Shown here one piece after another: positions 26,201 to 38,600 of a stretch of 64,000 bases of DNA. The first letter of the stretch is position 1; each line of letters begins with the position of its first letter. Position numbers and translations under genes: made by a program. The notes below the pieces were generated by a model. That model made no database searches. It saw nothing but the letters and a program-made list of their open reading frames with translations, and was not told the origin of the DNA. The stretch comes from Chrysogorgia sp. JL179-B06 (Eukaryota > Cnidaria > Anthozoa > Scleralcyonacea > Chrysogorgiidae), in NCBI GenBank assembly GCA_035772405.1, contig JAYKKM010000043.1, forward strand, positions 1,468,001 to 1,532,000, given 5' to 3'.

Positions 26201-29200
26201 CCCGCTATCTCGAACTTAAACCAATTTTCCCTTGGATTTGCCGATGGCGTTGCTTTATCAGTTTTTTGTACTCGGTTATATCGAACTCCCCGCTATCTCG
26301 AACTATTTTCTGTTTCCCTTGGCCCAAATCAACCCTGTTTATCTCTAATGACGAAGCTGATAGACAAACATCAGAAAGTGTCAAAACACAGCTGAAAAGC
26401 GTACTAAAATTACATTATTACATCAGACGGCTTCTTTCGATACACAAACAATTAGCGATCTCACATATTATACAATCACCTATTCTATACTTAAAAGCTG
26501 TTGTCGTAGGACTTCGATAAATACTTTTTTTCGTCGATGTGTAGAGTGCAAGGCACTTGTATACCCTCTCCATCGCCAAGGTTAACAGGTTTGCCCTTCA
26601 CGATTGCGGTGCATGAATTGTTCTTATCGGCCCTGCGAAAATAGAAGACGGCCGTTTTGGCAAAACGACCAGCCTTTCCCTTCTTCAAATGTCCAACTAC
26701 ATATGCAAACTGTGCACGTTACTAATTACTGATTTCCTTGAAATTTGACACTGACCCCTCTCCTCCGCTTCCAATAGCGCTCCGTCGAGATGACGTCAGT
26801 ACCGATGTTTGTCCGCTTTTACCCGTAATTCTTGCGGCCATAACAAAAGAAATAGCTCATTTGCAATCATTTGTGAGTCAAATTTGGTTTGTTTGTCCGC
26901 TTTTTGAGCTATTAATAGCAGCCAGACTCTACGCTATTCGGTAGAGGGGATAAGGAATGCGGTAGAGGGTAATGGACGAGGAAAACCGCTGAAATTCGGT
27001 ACAGCATTCCTTATCTCAACCCATTACCCCCCTCTGCGGAGGAGAGAGCACTGACCCGGTTATCTCGAACCCCCGTTATGTCGAACTATTTTTTGTTTCC
27101 CTTGAGGGTTCGAGATTTCACGAAGTGTCGTAATGTGCAAAGTTTCAAGTGATTTTGTAGAATAATCTCTGATATAAACATACTCGCTATGATATACCTG
27201 ATTTTCTAAAAACGTGTAAAAACCTCGTCACGTCGGTGGTTATTCATTTGCATATCACAAAAGTCTAAATATCTCAAGAACGACGTGAGATATGAAAGAG
27301 CTTTAACTTACAATTCTTCGTTATTTTAGAAGTTCATTTAAATAACTAAAACTTAATTTTCGTTTCATAAACACTTTAAGTGGTTTTCATTAAAAAAGGA
27401 AGTCAAGGAATACATGGATACAAGTCTAAGGGAGCGTTCATAATTTACCTAGAGGGGGGCGATGGCAATTTTGAGGGGGGTCACCAAAAAAATATCAAAT
27501 AAATCACCCAAAAAATAAAACAGAGTGCAAGGGGGGTCATCAAAAATAGTCATAAACGTCACTCAAGGTGAACATGAAGACACATTATTAAAGTTGAAAT
27601 TGTACATTGTTGTTTAGTTCATTTCCAGCCACCTTGAAAAAATGAAAGATGAATATATACATTATCTTGCAATGCCTTTAAACATGAAAAGACATTGCAA
27701 GATATGCACATAAAATTACCTTTAATAAAACAATAAAATTCAGTGCAGTGATTTTTGTATAAAGTATGGGAAGATTATCATTGATGGTACTTTTTAATTT
27801 GTTGTGAAGGGTTTCTGTTTGTGAAAATAAAGTTTAGTTATAAATGATGGAAATACTGACGTGTAAAATACTCAGATGCAAAACTTATCACTCATTTTAG
27901 AGGAAGTCAGACCAACTTTACAGTAGGGGGGTCAAACATTTACGTTTGCATGGATGGTATCACATTAGGGGGGGGGGGGGGGGGGGGGGGCAGTGTAAAT
28001 TCCCTGAGAATATTAGGGGGGGCTTCCAAAAATGTAGGGAAAACATTTTAAATCACCATAGCCCCCCTCCCCCCTCTAAGTGAATTTATTTATGAGTGAA
28101 TTTTCATCCCTAATTATGAGTGCATTTTCATCGCTAATTATGAGTGCATTTTCATCCCTAATTATGAGTGCATTTTCATCGCTAAATTAATCGCAAACGT
28201 GTTTACGAAGCCACGCGTGGCGCTAGATGGTAACAAGCTCTTCCCGAGACAGTTCTTTACTTTATTGACGATTTAATGCCATTATTTTATAAAATAAATA
28301 AAAAAACTTAGTCGCTATGCGATTATCGAGTTAAAAGGCACTCGAGAAGCTAGCAAGACACTCGACTATAGCCTCGTGTTTCACACGCGTCTCTCGTGCC
28401 GTTATAACTATAAAAAAACACGCGATACGTTTTTTACTTCTAAAATAATACAATATATATATAATTATTATTTGATGTTTGCGCGTGTTGAAAGACTGAA
28501 AGTTCATGAGATCGAATCGAGACCAGTTGCAAATATATAGGGCCTGCTCTAGAGGGCCTTCTCTAGAGGGCCTTCAATGGAGGGCCCTTCTCTAGAGGGC
28601 CTTCAATGGAGGGCCCTTCTCTAGAGGGCCTTCTCTAGAGGGCCTTCAATGGAGAGACTTCTCTAGAGGGACTTCTCTAGAGGGCCTTCAATGGAGGGAC
28701 TTCTCTAGAGGGCCTTCAATGGATGGACTTCTCTAGAGGGCCTTCAATGGAGGGACTTCTCTAGAGGGCCTTCAATGGAGGGACTTCTCTAGAGGGCCTT
28801 CAATGGAGGGACTTCTCTAGAGGGCCTTCCCGGTTGGCAATAGACCTTACGCATTATGACACATGAATATATTAGTATATCTTTTTGTGATGTTAAATCG
28901 AGCAGCTGTTTTCCGTTTCCCAGAGGAAGTTTAAGATTAACAAAAGAAAGGATATCTCGCAAGATTCCTTGCGACTACCAAGTCACTAATAGATTCGAAC
29001 GTCATAATGGGTAACGTCTATTGATCCCGCGATCTCTAGACCAGCGCTCTAACCTTCTCATAGTTATGATTTGACATTATTCACAACATATTAATTCGCG
29101 GCATTCAAATTATTCAGCTATTATGTCTTTCGTTAATTTAAGTGCCTTTTTGGGGATTTACGATATCAAATGGTTTTACATTTTATTGATATGATAAATT

Positions 29201-32200
29201 TGGGCTAGGAGCCCATGCTCGGTAATTCACCATATATAACTTTTCCTTTGTAGAATTTGGGATGGTATGTTGTCTTCGCGCGGTTTGCAAAGGATTGATA
29301 CTTTTCTGATTGTTTTTTTTATGAGCGGCGGTCTGATCTTCTCAGGCGAAACACAAATTTATTTATTCGCCATGGATACAGGTGGCAGGTGCCCTAACCC
29401 TAAAAACCCCTAAAATGGCGTTATTTATATAGTGGTTCACAAAGACAGTTGAGCATAAAAAGTCGGTGGCGGACATATCAAAGCGTTATCTGATAAACTA
29501 TGTACGTTTGGAACCTGAATATATACACTAAGGAAACTGACACAACGGCCGCTACGGCCTACACCTGCTAGCTAGAAAACAATCTTCCTCTGATGTCCAG
29601 ACAGCTCTGATGATCTGTCCAAGTGACAGACTGTCTCAAGCCAATAGCGTAGAGTCTGACTGTATTAATAGCTCAAAATGCAGACAAACAAACCAAATTT
29701 GACTCACAAATGATTGCAAATGAGCTATTTTCTTTCGTTATGGCCGCAAGAATTATGGGTAAAAGCGGCAAACGTCGATACTGACGTCATCTCGACGGAG
29801 CGCTATTTATTTACAGCTTCGTCCACCTCATTATGTCGTTTCTGAATCATATTGTCAGTAAATTTCGAAGATAATCTTGAAAGATTTTAAAGAAATTGTC
29901 GTGTTACTCGTTATTCGGTTAGTTCGAGATCCTAATTAACTTTAGCGTGATAAAACAGACGTCCTTTCCGTCCTCTTCCCCCGTCTCTTTCGCGGGGGGA
30001 CGAGGAGCGAGAGGTTTTCTTGGGCTTATTAACTTTGGGGACAGCCGTTTCGCACGTTGCACCCAATAAACTGTTGACATTATTCTGGGCATTATTTAAG
30101 CATTGTACCCAATAAATTATTGGATTGTAACCCGAAATAATGGCTGACGTTTCATATAAATATCCCGAATTTAAAACATAGTCGTAACCCCAACATAATC
30201 CTAACTCTTACGATAATGCTTTCTACCGATAGTCTATGTGACGTCATTTCGGGATTTATACGAAACTTCACCCGAAATAATCATAATCCCCCGCCAAATA
30301 TCAATCCTAACCACGATTTATTATCCATTTGTCGAAAAGATATTTGTTTACATTTCATCATTTCATCTAGTTGAAGATTCGCATGATTGCCCGAGTAAAC
30401 GTTGGCAAGGCATCTTATTATGATGTCAATGTGGTGTAATCATGGATAATAAATTAAAAAAGTTTTTCCATGGTGTATAAACATAGATGTCGTAATCATC
30501 ATCTCTGTGGTGCAACATCTGTTCCCAAAATAAAGCTTAATTACGTCATCGTTCTTATTTATGAGCCCGCAAGCTCTTATAAAGGTTCGATGCATTGAAA
30601 ACAACACACTATATACTTTTCAGGCGCGAATGCTCTGATAAGTTCTGATAGTTTTTAGTAATTATCGAAGGAAGATGGACTGGCGTCGTAAAGCTAAATT
30701 TGGCATTCACTCAAGCAAAACTCTTCGGAAGTGGCCTACATGTACTCGTGACTACAAGAGAAGTACATCTCAACAATTTGCTGTTGTGAAGGTGTTGCAG
30801 CATGTAGAACAAGATCGCCAAGACAACTACATTGCTAGAAACAAGTTTGAGTTTGATGATGGCATTCCACTTACCGGCGAATCTTTTCAGCATTTTCATA
30901 GAAGCTATCCAGAATATCCAATTATTCACTCAATGAACAAACATAAACGATGGTTGCTACCACATCTCGTGAGAGAAGCAGTAGAAAGACAATACGAGAC
31001 GGAAACTAAGGAAATTCCATATCCGGCGGGAAAAGACCGAAGTGAAAGTGATAAACTTCGAATTACAGTTGTAGAAAGACATGCCTGTCCCTCTATTGTT
31101 GCAGGAAGAAGTCGTGCAGACTGTGTTAGTTTAACTTCAAATCGCCCGGCTTTAGAATCAACCCCTGTAAGAAAACCGACCAAAGGCAAATTGTATGCCC
31201 ATGTTGGCGATTTGGACTCCAAACGTATCTCTGATAGTGAGGCAGAGCTATATTATGAATTCTTATCACCATACCCTAAGAACAGTTGGCCTAACTACTG
31301 CAGCCAAGTCCGTCATCATAGATTTAAGTCGAAAAAGAAAAGAAAAGGCCTGCGGAATAGACACTATAGACATGGAGTAACCCAGGATGAGACAATAGAC
31401 TGTACACTTCACCATTCACTGGACGTTGACCATGTAACCTGCCATGATACCATCTCTTACAAGCCTGGTTCTGCTTTCTCTTTCCCCATTGGTGCTTACA
31501 TTGATGCTGCTATTCATACCAAAATTAACAGTGACAATATTGGATTTCCAGCTGGGGAAAATGTCTGCTCTCAGAGATGCAGCACAGGTCACTCCTATCA
31601 ATTTGGAAAAGGGGATGCAATTTACTTGGAGAGTGATGATGAAAGATTGGGATTGCTATTTTCACCAGATGAAAGAGAAGTCCTTCCAGAAGAATGTTTG
31701 GCTGAGGATAGGAAATCCAGCATCCAACTTTTGGCCGATAGCATCCATCCTGATAATTTGAAACAAGAATTTGGTGAAGACTACAGTGAAGATGCCATTC
31801 TTCCTCGTAAATTCATTGTCAACGCAGATTTAAACAAGACCATGCCAAACATGTTCACCAATGACTGTTGTCTGCTTTTTGAAGTTCCTGATACCACTTG
31901 CACAACTGCAGTAGTTGTTGAAGTAGAAGTTACACTCATGTTGCCAATAAATGAAATATTAACCGAAAATGTAACCAAGAGTGTTGAATTAGAACTGAGC
32001 AACTTAAAATCATCTGGACCAATACAAATAAGAGATGCAATCAATCTTGTTATTGAAAAGGTTGTCCATGAATGTAGCTGCAGCTCACCTAAAAGTTCTT
32101 GTTTGAGGAAGATCCCTTCCAATCCAAGACAAATATCTTTCGATTTCATTCATGATATCTGTCAGCAAAAGCCTGAAATTTGTTCGTTCAAGCAAGCTGT

Positions 32201-32599
32201 CCAATATTCAATGACAGATGTAGCTGCTACAGTCTTCCAGCAACAAGTGTCCACTTTAGGAGATGAAAATGGCAAAACGACTGAGTCCTTACAGTGTGAA
32301 ATATGTCTTTTAGATATGGACCAAGATAAAGGTACAGTTTAATAACATTAAGGGTGTGTTTGCAGGGGGTGCAGGCTGAATTGAGTTGAAGTCGAAATGA
32401 CTTTAGTTTGGATGTAGTGTTTTTGATGTATATTGACTGTTTACATGTGTCTGCATGGCCTGATTCAGCTCACACTATAGCAACTTGTGTTGTGAGGCTG
32501 GCCTATTGTAAACAAGAGCTAAAATTAAACACACCCTCTAATAATAATTAATGCAAATTATTTTGAATGTTATGTACAGTATATATATATATATATACA

Positions 32600-32644
<45 letters not shown>

Positions 32645-35600
32645 TTAATTATATATATATATACAGTTTACCACGCAGTTTACCACCTTTTCACTTTGCT
32701 ATATATTCAAAACACTGTCTACGCAGCACTCTACTTTTTTACTACTCTCGGATATTCTATATACCGCTGCGACATGCCTAACCTTAAGAAGTTTCGTCAA
32801 AGTCTCCGTCACGAAATGGTAAGTTATTTGCTTCCTTTTTTACCGTCGATCAGTAATCATGCTCTACGTTTGTTTGACCTTATTTTATCTAAGACCCGTT
32901 TTTCCAGTCACATTACTTTTATTAGTCGTTGTTTATATCGGGGGGTCATTCCCTACGGTTTTAGATCCTCTTTTGATTTATTGTCTTTTAATCTCCCCGC
33001 TATCGATCGTCGTTATTCCCATCACATATCAGCGGCTTGTTCGAGTCATTCCCGTCGTTTGATGCGTATCACTATTAAATCTATGTCCAGTAATTTACAA
33101 CATACTGATGACTACATCTCGGGATGTAAGTCCTCTCTCTCCCAGGTCTGCCCACCTATTTTGTTTACCGCTATCGTTCAACAAATTCGCATGCTAAATT
33201 CCAGACTCTATGTTTTTCTTAAAGACGTTAAGGCGTCCAAATTGGCCAAATTACTGGGTCCTTCCCCGAATCCCTCCCAAAGCACTAGTTCCTCTAACGA
33301 AGTCACTCGTCTAGTTTTCACTATTCCCTCTGATTTGCCATTATCTGACCCCGAGAGATCTTTTCTTGCGAAAGGTCTCAAGTTTGTTCCCAACTCCGGG
33401 CCCATCGATCTATTTTCAGTTAAAGAGGATACCGAATCTTTCTTCCGCCGCATGCGCCTCAAAGCCTTTTTTCATGATAAGCCCACTTTCAATAGCAATA
33501 AGGATATTTTCGAAGAACTCAACCCCAAGAAGTCGTCTTGGTCTCCATCCGAAGGTGATTTTTCTTCCCTTGATCTTTTCGTAAGACAATGCCGCCATGA
33601 CATTGATAAATTGCAACCTCCGCGCAGAAAACAAGTTCATAACCTTAACAAAGAAGAGCTTCTAGCTTTGAATTCATTACGATGCCGAAATGACGTTGTC
33701 ATAAAACCTGCGGACAAAGGTGGCGCTGTAGTTGTCTGGAGAGCGGACTTGTATCGACAAGAGGCTCTTCGTCAACTCAGCGACACCATCTTTTATACTA
33801 AGTTGAATTCCGATCCCACTCAATCTCACCAAAAATCCGTCAAAACTACCATCAAGAATTTCATCCAAGCCGGTGAATTGCCTGCCTCTGCATCTAACCT
33901 TATATTAACAACCCCCAGAACGCCTGTCATATATTTCCTACCTAAAATCCATAAACCTAACAATCCTGGCAGGCCGATTGTTTCCGCTTGTAGTTGCCCC
34001 ACCGAGCTCGTTTCCAGTTTTCTAGACAACGTTATGTATCCTTTGGTTAAGAAGTTGCCTTCTTATATCAAAGATACTAAACATGCCTTGCAAATTTTCG
34101 ACCAGTTACGTTTCAGTAGTTCCAATAAATTTATTTTCACGATGGACGTCAAGTCCTTATACACCGTCATTCCCCATTGTGATGGCCTTGAAGCTCTGAA
34201 GTTTTTCTTTGATCAGCGCACTAATTTAGAACCCTCCACAACCACGTTACTCCGCTTAGCAGAACTAGTGCTTACCCTTAACAATTTTTCGTTTGATGGT
34301 GAACATTATCAACAAATAAGTGGTGTTGCGATGGGCACCAAAATGGGTCCAAGCTATGCTAATTTATTTGTTGGTTATGTTGAAAAACAGATCTTTGAAC
34401 AATACACGGGTCCCTTGCCTGATTTTTTCGGAAGATTTATCGATGACTGTTTAGGAACAGCGTCGTGTTCACGTGTCCTTTTAGAGCAGTTCATCAACTT
34501 TGTTGATGATTTTCATCCTGCTCTGAAGTTCACGTGGGAAATCAGCGAGACCTCTGTGTCGTTCCTTGATATTTTAATTTCGATTAATGGTGATTCGCTG
34601 AAAACGTCGGTCTCGTACAAGCCTACTGACTCCCATAGTTATCTTCTATTTTCATCCTCTCATCCCAACCACACTAAGCAATCCATCCCTTACTCTCAAT
34701 TCTTGCGTCTTCGCCGCTTATGTAGCGACGACCAAGATTTTCAAGTCAAATCAATGGAAATGAGATCTTTTTTTGTCCAACGTGGTTACCCTACCAACCT
34801 TTTAGACCTCGCCGTTCAGAAAGCTTTTCTCGTCCCCCGTTTAGACGCCCTTGAACCATCTTTGGAACGAGTTTCAAACAATAAAATTCCTTTAGTTCTA
34901 ACATTTCATCCTTTCAATTTTAAAGTTAAAAATATTATTAATCGGAATTTTCACATTTTACAAAATGATCCTGAGACGTCAGCCATTTTCACCGACAACC
35001 CTTTGGTATCTTTTCGCCGTAATAAAAACATTCGTGACTCCTTAGTACATAGTGCCCTTAAACAAAATACCTCGGCACCAGCGGGAACATTTTCTTGCGG
35101 CCGTTCCCGCTGTAACACATGCGCTTTTCTCAATCCCACTACAGTTATTACTGCCCCCAAATTCGACCACACAATCCGTCATGCTTTTTCATGCACGTCC
35201 ACCAACATAATTTATTGCATTTCATGCGATAAATGCCCTAAAATCTACATCGGTGAAACTGGGCGACGTCTTTCAGACAGGTTTGCTGAACATCTTCGTT
35301 CCGTGAGGATCAATGATGGTGACAAACCTGTAGCCCGCCATTTCAACAGCTCCAACCATTTGGTTTCAGACATGAAAGTCTGTGCCATCCTTCCCATCTC
35401 CGGTGGCAACGATAACCGCAAGCGTCAAGAGAAGCGTCTCATTTTTAAACTTGGCACCACACATCCTCTTGGTCTTAACGAACGTTTTTCTTTTATTTAA
35501 TTTCCTACAAGTTTTTGGTTATTTTAGTTTGCTTGGAACCTTTATTATTATTAATTTTTTATTATTCGCGTATGCATTTTCATTCCTTTTCAAATTTTTT

Positions 35601-38600
35601 GTTTCTTATGCTAATATTATCGCCTAATCCCCTTGAATATTGGACCTGTCATTTCTCCCGCCCCCTCAGTCTGCTTGCTGATCGACTGTTAAAAATAGCA
35701 AATGATCTTACGTTTCCCATCTCATTAATTATTAGTTTGTTTATCTCCCGTGCATTTGATTGGCTACTTTCTACTTGTGACACCCTTTTGGCATATATAT
35801 AAGCCCTATTTATTTCATTTCATCTCGTCTTACTCTGATGAAGGGCTCCGCTCGAAACGTCAGTATCTCGTCACTAAATTCTTGGCAGTTTACCACCTTT
35901 TCACTTTGCTATATATATATATATATATATATAGTATATATATACCGGTATATGCCTCTTGATTGTTTTGGGTTTGTTTAAAGGCAGGTTTGTTTTGAGA
36001 AGATGGGTTTAGTTTCAAAGATTGGAAAAATTGCTTGCAAAAGCAGGCAGGAGGAAAGGTGAGCAAGCAATAAAATGGACGGGTGGGTGGAAAAGTGGGC
36101 ATGTAGGAAGGTGGGTGGGGGGAAAAGGCTGCCTGCTTTTTTGCAAGCCCGCCCACGTTTTTGCTCATCCGCTTTATCGTCCACCCACTTTTTAAACCTC
36201 CATAAACCTGTCTCGAAACAAACTAAACCTGTCTCGAAACAAACCCGTCTTCTCAAAATAAACCTGGCTTTAAACAAACCCGAAACAATCAAGAGGCAGA
36301 CTTGTAGCAAGTCTATGTCATCATTTTACACTATCCATATGTGGCATTAACTAGGTGGCATTTTTATACATTATTTGCTACAGCAACAAATACCTGTACA
36401 GTATTTAACAATACATGTACTTTAAAAAATGAGGAAGAGTGGTGTTTTGCAGTTGGTCAATATCTCATTTTGTTCCAGAGATATTCAGATTTTTTCACAT
36501 GCACATGAATGCCTTGTGATATCATCTACTCACACACTGTCAGACTAAGTATAATTCATAAAATGAGGAATATCTCTTAACAAATAACTGTTTATAGATT
36601 TGTATTGAAACTCTGCATACATATGCTGATAAGAAAATTACATTTGATTGCATAGTATGTTGCTTCTCTGTGTGAGTAGTTGACCTCATCAGGGCCATCA
36701 AAAGCCAGATTGGACCCTGGGTCAAAGTTTGGGTCCTTTAAATTTTATGTTTTATTACCATTTTCATTGCATAGCCGAAACACCAACCTTTACATCAGAA
36801 ATAACATTTGAAAATTTACTAATGAAATATAGCATCAGTTAACCTAAAATTCTACTATATAATATCTTTTTTGAACATACAAGCACAACAATATGTTTAA
36901 GTCTCTGTAGTACTATTTGTCTTAAAGGGACACTCCGGCCAAAATACAAATGTAGTTCATATGAAAGATCTTACTGACTTTAGTTGATTTCCAAAGTTTC
37001 AGCATTCCTATCAATTTAGTTAAGAAGATATGGCTAGTTGAAGTTGGAGAGTTTGTCCAATTTCGACGCCATTTTGTTTCTCAAATATGACGTCACTGAG
37101 TGATGCTATCTTGTATTATGCCTAAGAAGCTCCTCTACTTTCCTGCAATGAGGAACTAAATAGTTTATTTCGACTAATTTTCGTCCAAACAGTATTCACA
37201 ACAGCTATCACTATGTGATTGCCATCAAAACAACTCCACTGCCGATAAAGAATCACTCAATGACGTCATATTCGCAAAACCAATATGGCGTCAAACTCCT
37301 CAAATTTTCAACTTCAACTAGCCATATCTTCTTAACTAAATTGATAGGAATGCTGAAACTTTGGAAATAAACTAAAGTCAGTAAGATCTTTCATATGAAC
37401 TGCATTTGTATTTTGGCCGGAGTATCCCTTTAAGGCTCTGGTTATCAGTTACACTGTCTCAGTTATCACTCTACTTGTCTACTATTTGAATGAAAATTGG
37501 ATTGAAAATTATTGGGCAGAGTAGCCCTTTAAGTGGGTCTTGTAGATACTTTACCATGTATACATTACAACACATTTAGTATAATTTGCTTAATATTATT
37601 TTCTCTCATTGCTATTTTAGGTGTGACCACCACGCGTTTACTCCAGTGTTCTCATGACTTTTGTAATGCCTGCTGGAAACATTACATAATGTCGTGTATC
37701 CATGCTGGACAAGGTCGTATCTTGTGTCCTAACTTTAATTGCAACACTTCTGTCAGTGAAGCTCTTGTGTGGTCATCGACGAATTCCAAACTTTACCAGA
37801 TGTACTGCAAAGTAAATAACCAGCTTGCGATCGACAACAACCCAGCTCTTCGACCTTGCCCCACGCCTGGTTGTGCCCACCTTGCGTATATCGCGTCTAC
37901 CGAGAAGATGGTTTCCAATTCCATACCGGTCCTTTGCCATTGTGGTCACTTGTGGTGTTTTTCATGTCAGAACAACGCCCATTGGCCAGCCAGCTGCAAA
38001 GAAGCAGAAGTATTTCGAAAGACACACGGCTATTTTAAAGATCTCATGAAGATCAAAGAAAGAATTCTGTCAGTGCTCGTCAAGCGCTGCCCATTTTGTT
38101 CCTATCCTATTGACAAAGGCATGGGCTGTGCGCACATGTCTTGTCGCTGTGGCAAGGAATTCTGCTGGGAATGCTTGAAGCCGTGGGACTCGCATGGATA
38201 CCAGGAGTGTACGAATGGGCAGGAACAGTTGGAGGAAGTCGAACTTACGATCACCATCGGCAACGCCCGGTACAATAAGTATAGCAAAGTGTCATTCCGC
38301 AATTTCCTGGCAAGAAGTAGAAAGTATTTGAAAGTTATTCGTAAGTTAATAGAAAACGCAAAAATGGTTGAGAGTTCTCACATATTGGTGACCAGTGGTA
38401 CGGAGACTGCAGTCAGCAGTCGTGTAGCGAGAAGTTACGTCAAGAGCTGCGTTTCAAGTAGTGTTGAAACGATGTTTCACTTCAAATACCTGGCACATTT
38501 TGTGATGGAGAACACTGCAGCATCCGCGGCAGTTTCCAAACGCAAAACGATGGCGAAGCCGCTGGACGAGAAGATTCGGAACATGGAATTCATTATTGGC

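Larger units (their letters stand above)
26772..29808. repeat. Long inverted repeat pair, arms about 170 bp, 3 kb apart
   Basis: Left arm 26772-26941 (aatagcgctccgtcgagatg...gactctacgctatt) and right arm 29642-29808, its reverse complement with few changes. Both outer ends are gagcgctatt-type and contain TGACGTCA. The interior holds other repeats. This may be one foldback element or two copies of a short MITE in opposite orientation. Confidence 0.65.
32675..35916 (+). mobile_element. Penelope-like element (PLE) in the RBR intron
   Basis: A 3.2-kb element is bounded by a 32-bp direct repeat (gcagtttaccaccttttcac... at 32675-32706 and 35885-35916). On its outer sides are (TA)n tracts (32577-32662 and 35911-35943), consistent with insertion into AT-rich DNA. 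It contains one long ORF (32774-35500) with a Penelope-type RT and a C-terminal GIY-YIG endonuclease, then about 380 bp of 3' non-coding sequence with a hammerhead-like motif. A 12-bp partial duplication of the terminal repeat (cagtttaccac) precedes the left end. The uninterrupted ORF suggests a fairly young insertion. It sits wholly within the RBR ligase intron, in the same orientation. Confidence 0.85.

Noticed and set aside
32332..37620. Penelope ORF as part of the RBR protein
   Set aside because: The RBR exon ends at a good donor in phase with the acceptor at 37621, restoring RING1 spacing; the PLE has its own terminal repeats and start.
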